NCBI RefSeq assembly: GCF_014650075.1
Contig: NZ_BMUG01000002.1
Span: 372,001-436,000 of the forward strand
DNA length: 64,000 nucleotides
Source: Streptomyces microflavus
Lineage (GTDB): Bacteria > Actinomycetota > Actinomycetes > Streptomycetales > Streptomycetaceae
Reading direction: 5' to 3'
How positions within the stretch are numbered: the first letter of the stretch is position 1; every line of letters starts with the position of its first letter. Below are positions 43,236 to 51,397 of the stretch, one piece after another. Under the pieces are notes generated by a model. The model was not told the origin of the DNA. It did no database searches and saw only the letters and a list, made by a program, of their open reading frames with translations. The position numbers and the translations under genes are program-made.

Positions 43236-43793
43236 ATGCGTGAAAACTGGCGCATAAAGGTGAGCGTTGTCGCTGGTGTCTCAGCACTTGCGTTCTCAGC
43301 TCTCATGGCGGCTCCCGCGGTGGCCGACGAAGCGGCGGACAGCCTCCAGGAAGTACAGATGCCGGCCGGCGTGAAGATCGTCGAAGGCCTCGCTCCGGTT
43401 GCCGGGGCGGACGCCCCCTCCCTGGAGCCCGAGGCGGGTGCCCCCTTCTCGGCAGCAGCGGCGGCCAAGGCTGCTCCGGCGGCGAACACCTGCCTCGGTT
43501 CCACCGCCGCCTACGGCTCCAAGGGGTGTTTCCAGCACAACGGCGACATCGTCTGGGCGGGCGACACCCAGAAGGACGGCATGTCCGCGGCCGTCGGCGT
43601 CTACACCGACTACGGGCGGGCCGCCGAGGTCTGCATCAACAAGCTCGGCGTGAACACCTGGGCGACCTGCAACAAGGACTACCGCGAGACCGGCAACGTA
43701 CGCCTGCGGGTCTTCCGCTACGACGGCGACACCGGGAAGTTCTACCAGCCCGAGACGTGGTCCGGCTGGATTCCGGTCGACGGGAAGTACTGA
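43236..43793 (+). CDS. Secreted protein with C-terminal Cys domain
   Basis: 185 residues; signal peptide MRENWRIKVSVVAGVSALAF and probable cleavage after AVA. After a Pro/Ala-rich spacer, residues about 83-185 form a compact domain with four Cys (NTCLGS, KGCFQH, EVCINK, ATCNKD), probably two disulfides. Family not recognised. The stop codon lies between two copies of a 15-bp duplication. Confidence 0.82.
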   Translation: MRENWRIKVSVVAGVSALAFSALMAAPAVADEAADSLQEVQMPAGVKIVEGLAPVAGADAPSLEPEAGAPFSAAAAAKAAPAANTCLGSTAAYGSKGCFQHNGDIVWAGDTQKDGMSAAVGVYTDYGRAAEVCINKLGVNTWATCNKDYRETGNVRLRVFRYDGDTGKFYQPETWSGWIPVDGKY

Positions 43794-43808
43794 GTCGACG
43801 GGAAGTAC
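43776..43808. repeat. 15-bp tandem duplication flanking a stop codon
   Basis: GTCGACGGGAAGTAC at 43776-43790 and again at 43794-43808, separated only by the TGA stop. The second copy would code again for VDGKY, so the duplication happened at the end of the secreted-protein gene. Confidence 0.9.
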
Positions 43809-44097
43809 CGATCCGCCCGTAACCCGAGCCGGCGACGAGGAGTATCCCGCGCCGAGCTGGTCCGCTCCCTCGCCTCCGCCGGAACCGTTGCGCCAGTCCG
43901 CAACCGTTCCGGCGGTGGCGCGAGAGGGCGAAGGGCGGGAGTTGGCGCGTCACCGTTGTCCGGACCTCCGGGCCTCGGGGCGATTCCCGCGCGGCGCCGG
44001 GGCAGATGGACCGCTTCAGGCCTACCGATAAGGTAATGGCCGGATAAAGAGATCACCAAGTGCGCCGTCGCACCGACGCACGTCTCGGGAGGAAGTC
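43794..44097. promoter_or_regulatory. 304-bp gap: terminator and KhtT promoter region
   Basis: Contains the second copy of the duplication, then a 17-bp stem with one mismatch (43876-43892 with 43899-43915, loop CCAGTC), a likely terminator of the secreted gene. The segment GATAAGGTAATGGCCGGATAA near 44027-44047 is the only A/T-rich stretch and may be the promoter of the antiporter operon. No ORF. Confidence 0.5.
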
Positions 44098-44568
44098 ATG
44101 GGAACCCGTCGCACGTCATTGCCCGGAGTGGGTGCTCAGTACGACTTCACCACCGAGACGGGGCAGCACATCTCCGTCGTCGTCCACCACGACGGTCGGC
44201 GGTTCATCGGGTTCTACGAACAGGACGACCCAGATTCGTGCCGGTTGTCCGTGCCCCTGACGACGGCCGAGGCCACCGCGCTGGCCCACCTCATCGACCC
44301 CGCCCCCATCGACGCCGTACGGACCGAGGGCATCGACCTCGTCACCGAGCACATCCCGCTCGGGTCCCGTTCCCCTTACGGCGGGCGGCTGTTGGGGGAG
44401 ACGCGGGCGCGGACCCGGACCGGGGCCTCAATCGTGGCGGTGCTGCGTACGCACAGCGCCCACCCGTCGCCGGAACCGAACTTTCGACTCGCCATCGGGG
44501 ACACGCTCGTCGCCGTGGGTACGCGTGAGGGCGTCGACGCGCTCTCCGAGATCATTGCGGAGGGCTGA
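44098..44568 (+). CDS. khtT: KhtT-like regulatory subunit (TrkA-C domain)
   Basis: 156 residues, cytoplasmic. The C-terminal half is a TrkA_C/RCK_C domain (LGSRSPYGGRLLGETRARTR to AIGDTLVAVGTREGVDALSE) that binds a ligand, c-di-AMP in related Bacillus KhtT. ATG 44098 after GGGAGGAAG. The antiporter gene starts 2 bp downstream, forming the KhtTU unit that controls K+/H+ exchange. Confidence 0.88.
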   Translation: MGTRRTSLPGVGAQYDFTTETGQHISVVVHHDGRRFIGFYEQDDPDSCRLSVPLTTAEATALAHLIDPAPIDAVRTEGIDLVTEHIPLGSRSPYGGRLLGETRARTRTGASIVAVLRTHSAHPSPEPNFRLAIGDTLVAVGTREGVDALSEIIAEG

Positions 44569-44570
44569 CC

Positions 44571-45848
44571 GTGCATGACACGACTGCATTGCTGGTGGAA
44601 CTGGGCGCCGTCATTCTCGGGCTCGGGCTCATCGGGCGGGTCGCCGGGCGGATAGGGCTCTCGCCGATCCCCCTGTACCTGCTCGCAGGGCTCGCTTTCG
44701 GCCACGGCGGGCTCATCCCGCTCGACGCCAGCGAAGAGTTCACCATGGTCGGCGCCGAGATCGGCGTCATCCTGCTGCTGCTCCTGCTGGGGTTGGAGTA
44801 CAGCGCCTCGGAGTTGGTGACCAGCCTCAAGACGCAGTATCCGTCCGGGGCCGTCGACTTCGTTCTCAACGCGACGCCCGGTGCCGTCGCCGCGCTCATC
44901 CTCGGCTGGGGTCCCGTCGGCGCCGTCGCGCTCGCCGGAGTCACCTGGATCTCCTCGTCCGGCGTGATCGCGAAGGTCATGACCGACCTCGGGCGGCTCG
45001 GCAACCGCGAAACCCCGGTCATCCTCGGCGTCCTCGTCATGGAGGACCTGGCGATGGCGGTGTACCTGCCGCTGCTCACCGCCATGCTCGCCGGTGTCAG
45101 CCTCGCGGGCGGCAGCCTCGCCCTGCTCATCGCGCTCGGCACCGTCGGCTTCGTGCTGTACCTGGCCCTGCGCCACGGCCGACTCATCAGCCGCGCGGTC
45201 TCCTCCGACAACCCGGAGATGCTGCTCCTGGTCGTCCTCGGCCTCACCGTGCTCGTCGCCGGTGTCGCCCAGCAGCTCCAGGTGTCCGCGGCCGTCGGCG
45301 CGTTCCTCGTCGGCATCGCCCTCTCCGGTGAGGTCGCCGAGGGTGCCCGCAAGCTGCTCACACCGCTGCGCGACCTGTTCGCCGCCGTGTTCTTCGTCTT
45401 CTTCGGGCTCTCCACCAACCCGGCCGACATCCCGCCGGTGCTGCTGCCCGCCGCCCTGCTGGCCGTCGTCACGGTCCTCACCAAGATCTTCACCGGCTGG
45501 TACGCGGCCCGCCGCGCCGGCATCGGTTCGCGCGGGCGCTGGCGTGCGGGCGGCACGCTCGTGGCGCGCGGTGAGTTCTCCATCGTCATCGCCGGTCTGG
45601 CCGTGGCCACCGAGCCGCGCATCGGGCCGCTGGCCACCGCGTACGTCCTGATCCTCGTCATCGTCGGCCCGCTCACCGCCCGGTGGACGCAGCCCATCGC
45701 CGAGAAGATCCAGGCCCTGCGCGACGGCGACAAGCCGGACCAGGGCGGTGCCGCGGTGCAGGAGGTGTCGAAGTCCGCGCCCGAGCGCCGCCTCGGCGAC
45801 CACGACGACCTCACCCCGGAGCCCGCGGGCGAGGCGCGCGGCGACTGA
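44571..45848 (+). CDS. khtU: KhtU-like K+/H+ antiporter (CPA2)
   Basis: 425 residues starting at GTG 44571, with about twelve membrane segments. CPA2 hallmarks include LLLLLLGLEYSASELV, GVTWISSSGVIAKVM and GVLVMEDLAMAVYL. The C-terminus is a short charged tail without an RCK domain, which KhtT supplies in trans. Distinct from the partial antiporter at base 1. Confidence 0.93.
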   Translation: MHDTTALLVELGAVILGLGLIGRVAGRIGLSPIPLYLLAGLAFGHGGLIPLDASEEFTMVGAEIGVILLLLLLGLEYSASELVTSLKTQYPSGAVDFVLNATPGAVAALILGWGPVGAVALAGVTWISSSGVIAKVMTDLGRLGNRETPVILGVLVMEDLAMAVYLPLLTAMLAGVSLAGGSLALLIALGTVGFVLYLALRHGRLISRAVSSDNPEMLLLVVLGLTVLVAGVAQQLQVSAAVGAFLVGIALSGEVAEGARKLLTPLRDLFAAVFFVFFGLSTNPADIPPVLLPAALLAVVTVLTKIFTGWYAARRAGIGSRGRWRAGGTLVARGEFSIVIAGLAVATEPRIGPLATAYVLILVIVGPLTARWTQPIAEKIQALRDGDKPDQGGAAVQEVSKSAPERRLGDHDDLTPEPAGEARGD

Positions 45849-46003
45849 CCGACCTGACGTACGCCTTCCTCCGGTTCCTCCGGCCGGTTCGGGCCGCCGC
45901 CACCACGGCTGCCCGGACCGGCCGTTGTGCTGTCCGGAACTCGCTCCCGTGCACCGGGCCGACCCCGTGAACGCAGGGTGGGGGGCCGCCCTCCCTGCTA
46001 ACT

Positions 46004-46019
46004 TCTACACGTCTGTAGA
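46004..46019. promoter_or_regulatory. TCTACA-N4-TGTAGA palindrome upstream of the TerB-like gene
   Basis: Perfect 6-bp arms (46004-46009, 46014-46019) around CGTC. The TACA/TGTA half-sites are those of BlaI/MecI-type repressors. It lies 45 bp before the TerB-like start. No BlaI gene in the window. Confidence 0.5.
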
Positions 46020-46063
46020 GTTTTCTTTTGTTCCGGCATTGCACCGCAACGTATGGAGATGTC

Positions 46064-46519
46064 ATGGCCCTGTGGGATCGGATCAAGGAATCCGCTTCGT
46101 CTATGCAGACGCAGCTGGAAGCGAAGAAGAACGACCTGAAGTCCGGAGCGTTCCGCGACGCGAGCATGGCCATGTGTGCTCTGGTCGCCGCCGCCGACGG
46201 CACCATCGACCCGTCCGAGCGGCAGCGCGTCGCCGCGCTCATCGCCAGCAACGACGTCCTGCAGAACTTCCCCGCGGACGACCTGCAGCGGCGCTTCAAC
46301 GACTACGTCAACAAGCTCACCGCCGACTTCGCCTTCGGCAAGGTCAGCGTGCTCCAGGAGATCGCCAAGGCGAAGAAGAAGCCCGCCGAGGCGCGTGCCG
46401 TCATCCAGATCGGCATCATCATCGGCGGCGCCGACGGTGACTTCGACAAGACGGAGCAGGCAGTCGTGCGCGAGGCGTGCTTCGCCCTGGACCTGCCGCC
46501 GCACGAGTTCGACCTGTAG
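46064..46519 (+). CDS. TerB-family protein
   Basis: 151 residues, all helical. Two repeats AAADGTIDPSERQRV and GGADGDFDKTEQAVV are the acidic metal-binding signatures of TerB. TerB proteins take part in tellurite/stress-linked membrane complexes. GGAG precedes ATG 46064. It is convergent with the PucR gene and near the SPFH-ATPase operon, a context in which TerB-like proteins recur. Confidence 0.88.
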   Translation: MALWDRIKESASSMQTQLEAKKNDLKSGAFRDASMAMCALVAAADGTIDPSERQRVAALIASNDVLQNFPADDLQRRFNDYVNKLTADFAFGKVSVLQEIAKAKKKPAEARAVIQIGIIIGGADGDFDKTEQAVVREACFALDLPPHEFDL

Positions 46520-46549
46520 GAACGCGAACTACCGGCCGGCCGGGGCGCC

Positions 46550-47623
46550 TCACAGCTCCTTGGCCGGCCAGTCCAGCAGGCGTGCGCCGATCACCGCCGT
46601 CTGCAGGCTGTACCGGTGCATCGGGTCCGCCGGGTCGGAGCCGGTGAGCTGGTGGATGCGTTCCAGGCGGTACGTCAGCGCCCGTACGCTCAGCGCCAGG
46701 CGGCGGGCCGTCTCCGCTGCCACGCAGCCCGCGTCGAAGTAGACCGCCAGCGTCCTCAGCAGCGGCTCCGCGCCGCCCCGCGCCTTCTGGAGCGGGCCCA
46801 GCTCGCTGCGCACCAGATCCGCCATCGCCTGCCGGTCCCGGGTCAGCACCGGGTAGACCAGGAGGTCCGAGGCGTACAGCACGGGGTCGTCCATCCCCAT
46901 CCGCTCCGCCAGGTCCAGGGCTTCGAGCGCCTCGTCGTACGAGTGGACCACCCCGCCAGGACCCTTGTGCGGGCGGCCCACCGCGACCTGGCCGCCGTCC
47001 GTCGCCGCGTGCGACTGCTTGGCGAAGTAGCGCAGGACGTCGGGCTGGCTGCCGGGCGCGATGCAGACGATCCGCCCGTCCTTCGTCGTCAGCAGGATCT
47101 TGCGGCCGCTGAACCGGGCCAGCAGCGCCGCCTCCACACTCCGCGGCACCGCGTCCGTCTCCGTGTACGCCTCCGGGCCCGACGCCACCGCGACCGCGTG
47201 CGCCCGGGAGAGCCGCAGGCCGAAGCGGGTGGCCCGCTCCGCGAGGCGGACCAAGTCGCTGCGCCCGTACAGGAGATCGTCGATGAACTCGCGGCGTGCC
47301 GCCTCCTCCCGGCGTACGGTCAGGCGCTGCGCCCGCTCGAACCCCTCGGCGAACGCGTCGACCGCCTGCTCCACCGCGGCCAGCACCGCGTCGGCCACGG
47401 CAGGGCTGTTTCCGGCAGCCGCCCGTGGCCAGGCTTCCCGTGTCTGTGCCAGATGCATCGTCACCAGCGCACGCAGCTGATGCCCCGCGTCGGCCGCCTC
47501 CCGGCCCAGCGCCCGGCGCATCTCCAGCTCGTTACGTGTCAAACGACGGCCGGTGGTGGCGACTTCGCCCAGAATATGGGCATAGTTACCCAGCATTTCC
47601 TGCGGAATCGTGGGCTCGGCCAT
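46550..47623 (-). CDS. PucR-family transcriptional regulator
   Basis: 357 residues from ATG 47623 (AAGGAG ribosome site). An N-terminal alpha-helical region is followed by a GGDEF-derived core (about 150-270) and the C-terminal PucR HTH_30 (LAVYFDAGCVAAETARRLAL then SVRALTYRLERI). Such regulators act as homodimers on palindromes. A perfect palindrome lies 89-107 bp upstream of its own start, so autoregulation is likely, and it may also control the divergent SPFH-ATPase operon. Confidence 0.9.
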   Translation of the reverse strand: MAEPTIPQEMLGNYAHILGEVATTGRRLTRNELEMRRALGREAADAGHQLRALVTMHLAQTREAWPRAAAGNSPAVADAVLAAVEQAVDAFAEGFERAQRLTVRREEAARREFIDDLLYGRSDLVRLAERATRFGLRLSRAHAVAVASGPEAYTETDAVPRSVEAALLARFSGRKILLTTKDGRIVCIAPGSQPDVLRYFAKQSHAATDGGQVAVGRPHKGPGGVVHSYDEALEALDLAERMGMDDPVLYASDLLVYPVLTRDRQAMADLVRSELGPLQKARGGAEPLLRTLAVYFDAGCVAAETARRLALSVRALTYRLERIHQLTGSDPADPMHRYSLQTAVIGARLLDWPAKEL

Positions 47624-48066
47624 GCACACTCCTTCAGCCTTGCAACAGTCCTGTCATTTCCCCAACGCGCGCCGGGCGGTGCCGGTGCCCGGCATCAGGA
47701 AAGCGTAAAGATTGCCGGAGTCCGGCAATGCGGTGGGTGGGGTCCGGATGACAGGATCAGGTCAGCAACACAACGGGGGAACACACGGGGAAGCACGGGG
47801 GACACGGGGGAAAAACAGGGGCCCTACCGGACAATCCACGGGGGATCCACGGGGGATTCGGGATTCGACGGGGGCACCTGAGGGGAACGACCCGGTTGCT
47901 GCGGCGCGGTTCGCAGCGCCGCAGCGCCGGGCCCCGCCACCACCGGACCGGATGCCAAGCATGCCGGGCCAGTCGCCGTGTGAGCTCGACACCGCTCCCC
48001 CGTACCGGTAGAAGATCGCGCCCCGCCGCAGGGCCGGCGCGCAGAACCGCAGAGGGGGCGGGACCG
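47624..48066. promoter_or_regulatory. 443-bp divergent regulatory region with G-run cluster
   Basis: No ORF is credible here. It holds the shared palindrome (47704-47730), then eight runs of four or five G on the plus strand between 47775 and 47874, spaced by 4-18 bases, and near 47904-47936 an inverted CTGCGGCGC ... GCGCCGCAG-type segment. The promoters for PucR (left) and the YqiJ-like gene (right) must lie here. Confidence 0.65.
47704..47730. promoter_or_regulatory. Shared operator, copy B (between PucR and the SPFH-ATPase operon)
   Basis: GCGTAAAGATTGCCGG, AGT, CCGGCAAT: the core ATTGCCGG-N3-CCGGCAAT (47712-47730) is a perfect palindrome. It matches copy A (29179-29205) at all but three of 27 positions. 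Candidate binding site of the adjacent PucR regulator. Confidence 0.75.
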
Positions 48067-48741
48067 ATGGACGAGTTCCTGAACGCGGCACTCGGATTCC
48101 CCGCCGTCATCTTCGGCGCGGCACTCGTGGTCGTCGTCTGCTTCTGGCTGCTGGTGCTCGCCGGCGCCGCCGACCAGCACTCCTTCGACTCGGACCTCGA
48201 CCCCGGCACGGTCGGCTTCGGCGGGGTACCCGTCACCGTCTCCGTATCACTGCTCGTCGTCGTCGCCTGGTTCGGCAGCCTGACCGGAACGGTTCTGCTG
48301 CACCAGGTCCCGGCCACCGGTGCCCTCCGGGCAGTGCTCGCCATCGCCGTACTCGCCGGATCGCTGTTCCTCGCCTGGGGAACCGTCCGCCTCCTCGCAC
48401 ACCTCTTCCGCCGGTACTTCCCGGCGGAACCTCCGCCATCGCGCAAGGACTTCGTCGGACGCGTGTGCACGGTCCGCACCGGCTCCGTCAGCGCCTCGTT
48501 CGGCCAGGCGGAAGTCGCATCGGCCGACGGTTCGACGGCCATCGTCCAGGTCCGCCAGGCCCCCCGGGCCCCTCGACTCGCCGAGCTGCACGCCGAGGAG
48601 CTCCTCGTCTCGGGCAGCACGGGACTCCTCTACGCGTACGACGAAGAGGGCGAGTTCTTCTGGGTGTCGCCGTACGACGCGGCCCTCGACCCGGGTCCCG
48701 AGGCGAAACCGGGCGGGCTGCCGGAGAACATGAACGGCTGA
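48067..48741 (+). CDS. YqiJ-like OB-fold membrane protein
   Basis: 224 residues. Three hydrophobic segments in the first 125 residues (VIFGAALVVVVCFWLLVLAG, VSVSLLVVVAWFGSLTG, ...) and a C-terminal OB-fold domain (about 132-180: DFVGRVCTVRTGSVSASFGQ). This is the layout of YqiJ, the NfeD-related partner of YqiK flotillin. ATG 48067. First gene of the operon; the flotillin follows after 236 bp. Confidence 0.83.
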   Translation: MDEFLNAALGFPAVIFGAALVVVVCFWLLVLAGAADQHSFDSDLDPGTVGFGGVPVTVSVSLLVVVAWFGSLTGTVLLHQVPATGALRAVLAIAVLAGSLFLAWGTVRLLAHLFRRYFPAEPPPSRKDFVGRVCTVRTGSVSASFGQAEVASADGSTAIVQVRQAPRAPRLAELHAEELLVSGSTGLLYAYDEEGEFFWVSPYDAALDPGPEAKPGGLPENMNG

Positions 48742-48814
48742 CCCGGGCGGGGTGTGTGCCCCTGCGGGTGCGTGCCCGGTGGGGTGTGTGCCCGAGCCGT
48801 GCGTGCCACTGCCA

Positions 48815-48854
48815 GCCGTGTGGCTGTGTGGCCGTGTGGCCGTGTGGCCGTGTG
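48815..48854. repeat. 8-bp tandem repeat x 5
   Basis: Five units of GCCGTGTG (second copy GCTGTGTG) between the YqiJ-like and flotillin genes, 40 bp. Slippage-prone; may vary between strains. Confidence 0.9.
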
Positions 48855-48977
48855 GTTCTGCCTGGGACTGGGCCTGACCTGTGGCTGTGGCTTGTCTGCC
48901 TCGGGGCTGATCACTCCTGCCGCTTCGCGTGCGTCCTCCTTCTTCCTTTCCTTACCCTCCAGCCGCCAAGGACTCTC

Positions 48978-51113
48978 ATGGATGCCATCTCCTTGGGCAT
49001 CGGCGTACTCATCGCCGTTGTCCTGCTCATCGTCGTCGCCATCGCCTTCGTCATCACCCGGCTGTTCCGCAAGGTCGAGCAGGGCAAGGCGCTGATCATC
49101 TCCAAGACCAAGAAGGTCGACGTCACCTTCACCGGTGCCGTCGTCCTGCCCGTGCTCCACAAGGCCGAGACGATGGACATCTCGGTGAAGAAGATCGAGA
49201 TCCACCGCGCCGGGCGCGAGGGGCTGATCTGCCAGGACAACATCCGCGCCGACATCCAGATCACCTTCTTCGTCCGGGTCAACAAGACCGTCGAGGACGT
49301 CATCAAGGTCGCCCAGGCCATCGGTACGGGGCGGGCGAGCGACAAGGTCGCCATCCAGGAGTTCTTCGCCGCGAAGTTCTCCGAAGCCCTCAAGACCGTC
49401 GGCAAGCAGCTCGACTTCGTCGACCTCTACACCAAGCGCGAGGAGTTCCGGGACCGGATCATCCAGGTCATCGGGACCGACCTGAACGGCTACCACCTCG
49501 ACGACGCCGCGATCGACTTCCTTGAGCAGACCCCGATGTCGCAGCTCGACGGCGCCAACATCCTCGACGCCCAGGGCATCCGGAAGATCACCGAACTGAC
49601 GGCGATCGAGCACGTGCGCACCAACGAGTTCCAGCGCACCGAGCAGAAGGAGATCACCCGCCAGAACGTCGACGCCCGCGAGACCATCCTGGAGCTGGAG
49701 CGCCGGCAGGCCGAGGCCGAGATCAAGCAGCGCCGCGAGGTCGAGGTGCTGCGGGCCCGTGAGGAGGCGGCCACCGCCCGGGTGCAGGAGGAGGAGCGGC
49801 TCGGTTCGCAGAGCGCGTTCATCAAGACCGAGGAGCAGCTCGGCATCCAGCGCGAGAACCAGGCGCGGGAGATCGCCGTCGCGCAGAAGAACCGTGAGCG
49901 CGTCATCGCCGTCGAGAGCGAGCGCATCGAGAAGGACCGGATGCTGGAGGTCATCGGGCGCGAGCGCGAGACCGAGCTGAACCGGATCGCCGCCACCAAG
50001 GAGGTCGAGGCCGAGCGCCGCGAGGTCGCCGACGTCATCCGGGAGCGGATCGCGGTCGACCGTACGGTCGCCGAGCAGGAGGAGTCGATCCTGACCCTGC
50101 GCGCCGTCGAGGACGCGGAGCGTGCCCGTAAGTCGGTCATCATCGCCGCCGAGGCGGAGGCCCAGGAGAAGCTGGTCAAGGACATCAAGGCGGCCGAGGC
50201 TGCGGAGGCGGCCTCCACGCACCTGGCGGCCGAGCAGCTCACGCTCGCCGAGGCGCGGCTCAAGACCGCGGACCTGGACGCGCAGGCCAAGCTGCGGCTC
50301 GCGGAGGGCATCCAGGCCGAGACGGCCGCGCCCGGTCTCGCCGCCGTACAGGTCCGGGAGGCCGAGGCGGACGTCACCGAGAAGGCCGGTCTCGCCGAGG
50401 CCGAGGCCACGTCGGCGCGGCTGAGGGCCGAGGCCGAGGGGGCGCGGCTCAAGGCGCTCGCCACGGCGGAGGGCACACAGGCCCAGGCGTCCGCGGACGC
50501 GGCGGTCATCGGCGAGAAGCTGAAGGCGGAGGCCGCGGGGCTGACGGAGAAGGCGGCCGCGATGGCGGCGCTCGACGACGCGTCGCGCGGGCACGAGGAG
50601 TACCGGCTGCGGCTCGACGCCGAGAAGGAGATCCGGCTGGCCGGTCTTGAGGTGCAGCGACAGGTTGCCGAGGCGCAGGCGACGGTTCTCGCGACCGGGC
50701 TGGAGAACGCCGACATCGACATCGTCGGCGGGGACTCGGTCTTCTTCGACCGGCTGGTCTCGTCGATCTCGCTCGGCAAGGCGGTGGACGGGTTCGTGGA
50801 GAACTCGCAGACCGCGCAGGCGCTGGCGGGGCCGTGGCTGGACGGCTCGTCCTCGTTCACGGACGACCTCAGCCGGGTGCTGGGGTCGGTCTCCACGGGG
50901 GATGTGCAGAACCTGACGGTGTCGGCGCTGCTGATGCGGCTGATGGGGTCGTCGGGGGCGGCTTCGGGGCAGGTCGAGCAGTTGCTGGCGGCGGCGAAGG
51001 AGCTGGGGCTGGCGGATCTGCCGGTGGGTTCGGGGGGCGGCGGTACGAAGGTGGCTCCTGCGGTTGTGTCTCTGAACGGGGCCGGGGCCCCTCCCAGCCC
51101 GTCCGCCGTTTGA
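48978..51113 (+). CDS. Flotillin-like SPFH protein, YqiK type
   Basis: 711 residues, longer than the window's other flotillin. N-terminal helix (LGIGVLIAVVLLIVVAIAFV), SPFH domain about 30-205, then a very long Ala/Glu coiled coil (about 215-590), a conserved tail with ENADIDIVGGDSVFFDRLV and a Gly-rich end. The last codons (PSPSAV and stop) are encoded by an intergenic repeat. Forms membrane scaffolds. Probably works with the AAA+ ATPase encoded next. Confidence 0.92.
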   Translation: MDAISLGIGVLIAVVLLIVVAIAFVITRLFRKVEQGKALIISKTKKVDVTFTGAVVLPVLHKAETMDISVKKIEIHRAGREGLICQDNIRADIQITFFVRVNKTVEDVIKVAQAIGTGRASDKVAIQEFFAAKFSEALKTVGKQLDFVDLYTKREEFRDRIIQVIGTDLNGYHLDDAAIDFLEQTPMSQLDGANILDAQGIRKITELTAIEHVRTNEFQRTEQKEITRQNVDARETILELERRQAEAEIKQRREVEVLRAREEAATARVQEEERLGSQSAFIKTEEQLGIQRENQAREIAVAQKNRERVIAVESERIEKDRMLEVIGRERETELNRIAATKEVEAERREVADVIRERIAVDRTVAEQEESILTLRAVEDAERARKSVIIAAEAEAQEKLVKDIKAAEAAEAASTHLAAEQLTLAEARLKTADLDAQAKLRLAEGIQAETAAPGLAAVQVREAEADVTEKAGLAEAEATSARLRAEAEGARLKALATAEGTQAQASADAAVIGEKLKAEAAGLTEKAAAMAALDDASRGHEEYRLRLDAEKEIRLAGLEVQRQVAEAQATVLATGLENADIDIVGGDSVFFDRLVSSISLGKAVDGFVENSQTAQALAGPWLDGSSSFTDDLSRVLGSVSTGDVQNLTVSALLMRLMGSSGAASGQVEQLLAAAKELGLADLPVGSGGGGTKVAPAVVSLNGAGAPPSPSAV

Positions 51114-51350
51114 GGACGGAACCCTCGGCCGGAGGGGCCGGGCCCTTCTCAGGCCCGGGGGGGGGCGGGCCGTTGTCAGCCCGTCCGGCGTTTGAGGACG
51201 GAACCCTCGGCCGGAGGGGCCGGGTCGGCCGAGTGGGGTGCCCCACGGGGGTGGGCGCCTCACGGGCTGGGATCACCTGGGCCTGGCCCGCACGCCGAGG
51301 GGCCGCCCACCGCCCCACCGGTTCCGTCCTCAAACGCCGGACGGGCTGGG
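51095..51350. repeat. Three copies of a GTTTGAGGAC-type repeat
   Basis: CAGCCCGTCCG(C/G)CGTTTGAGGACGGAACCCTC-like sequence at 51095-51142 and 51177-51225 (plus), and inverted at 51319-51350. Copy 1 carries the flotillin stop codon (TGA 51111-51113). Copies 2 and 3 can pair as a long hairpin. This repeat is scattered in Streptomyces intergenic regions, often behind genes. The 284-bp gap has nothing else. Confidence 0.85.
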
Positions 51351-51397
51351 TGGGTGCCGCAGGCGCTGAACAGACGAACATCTAGGGAGCCGTACGC

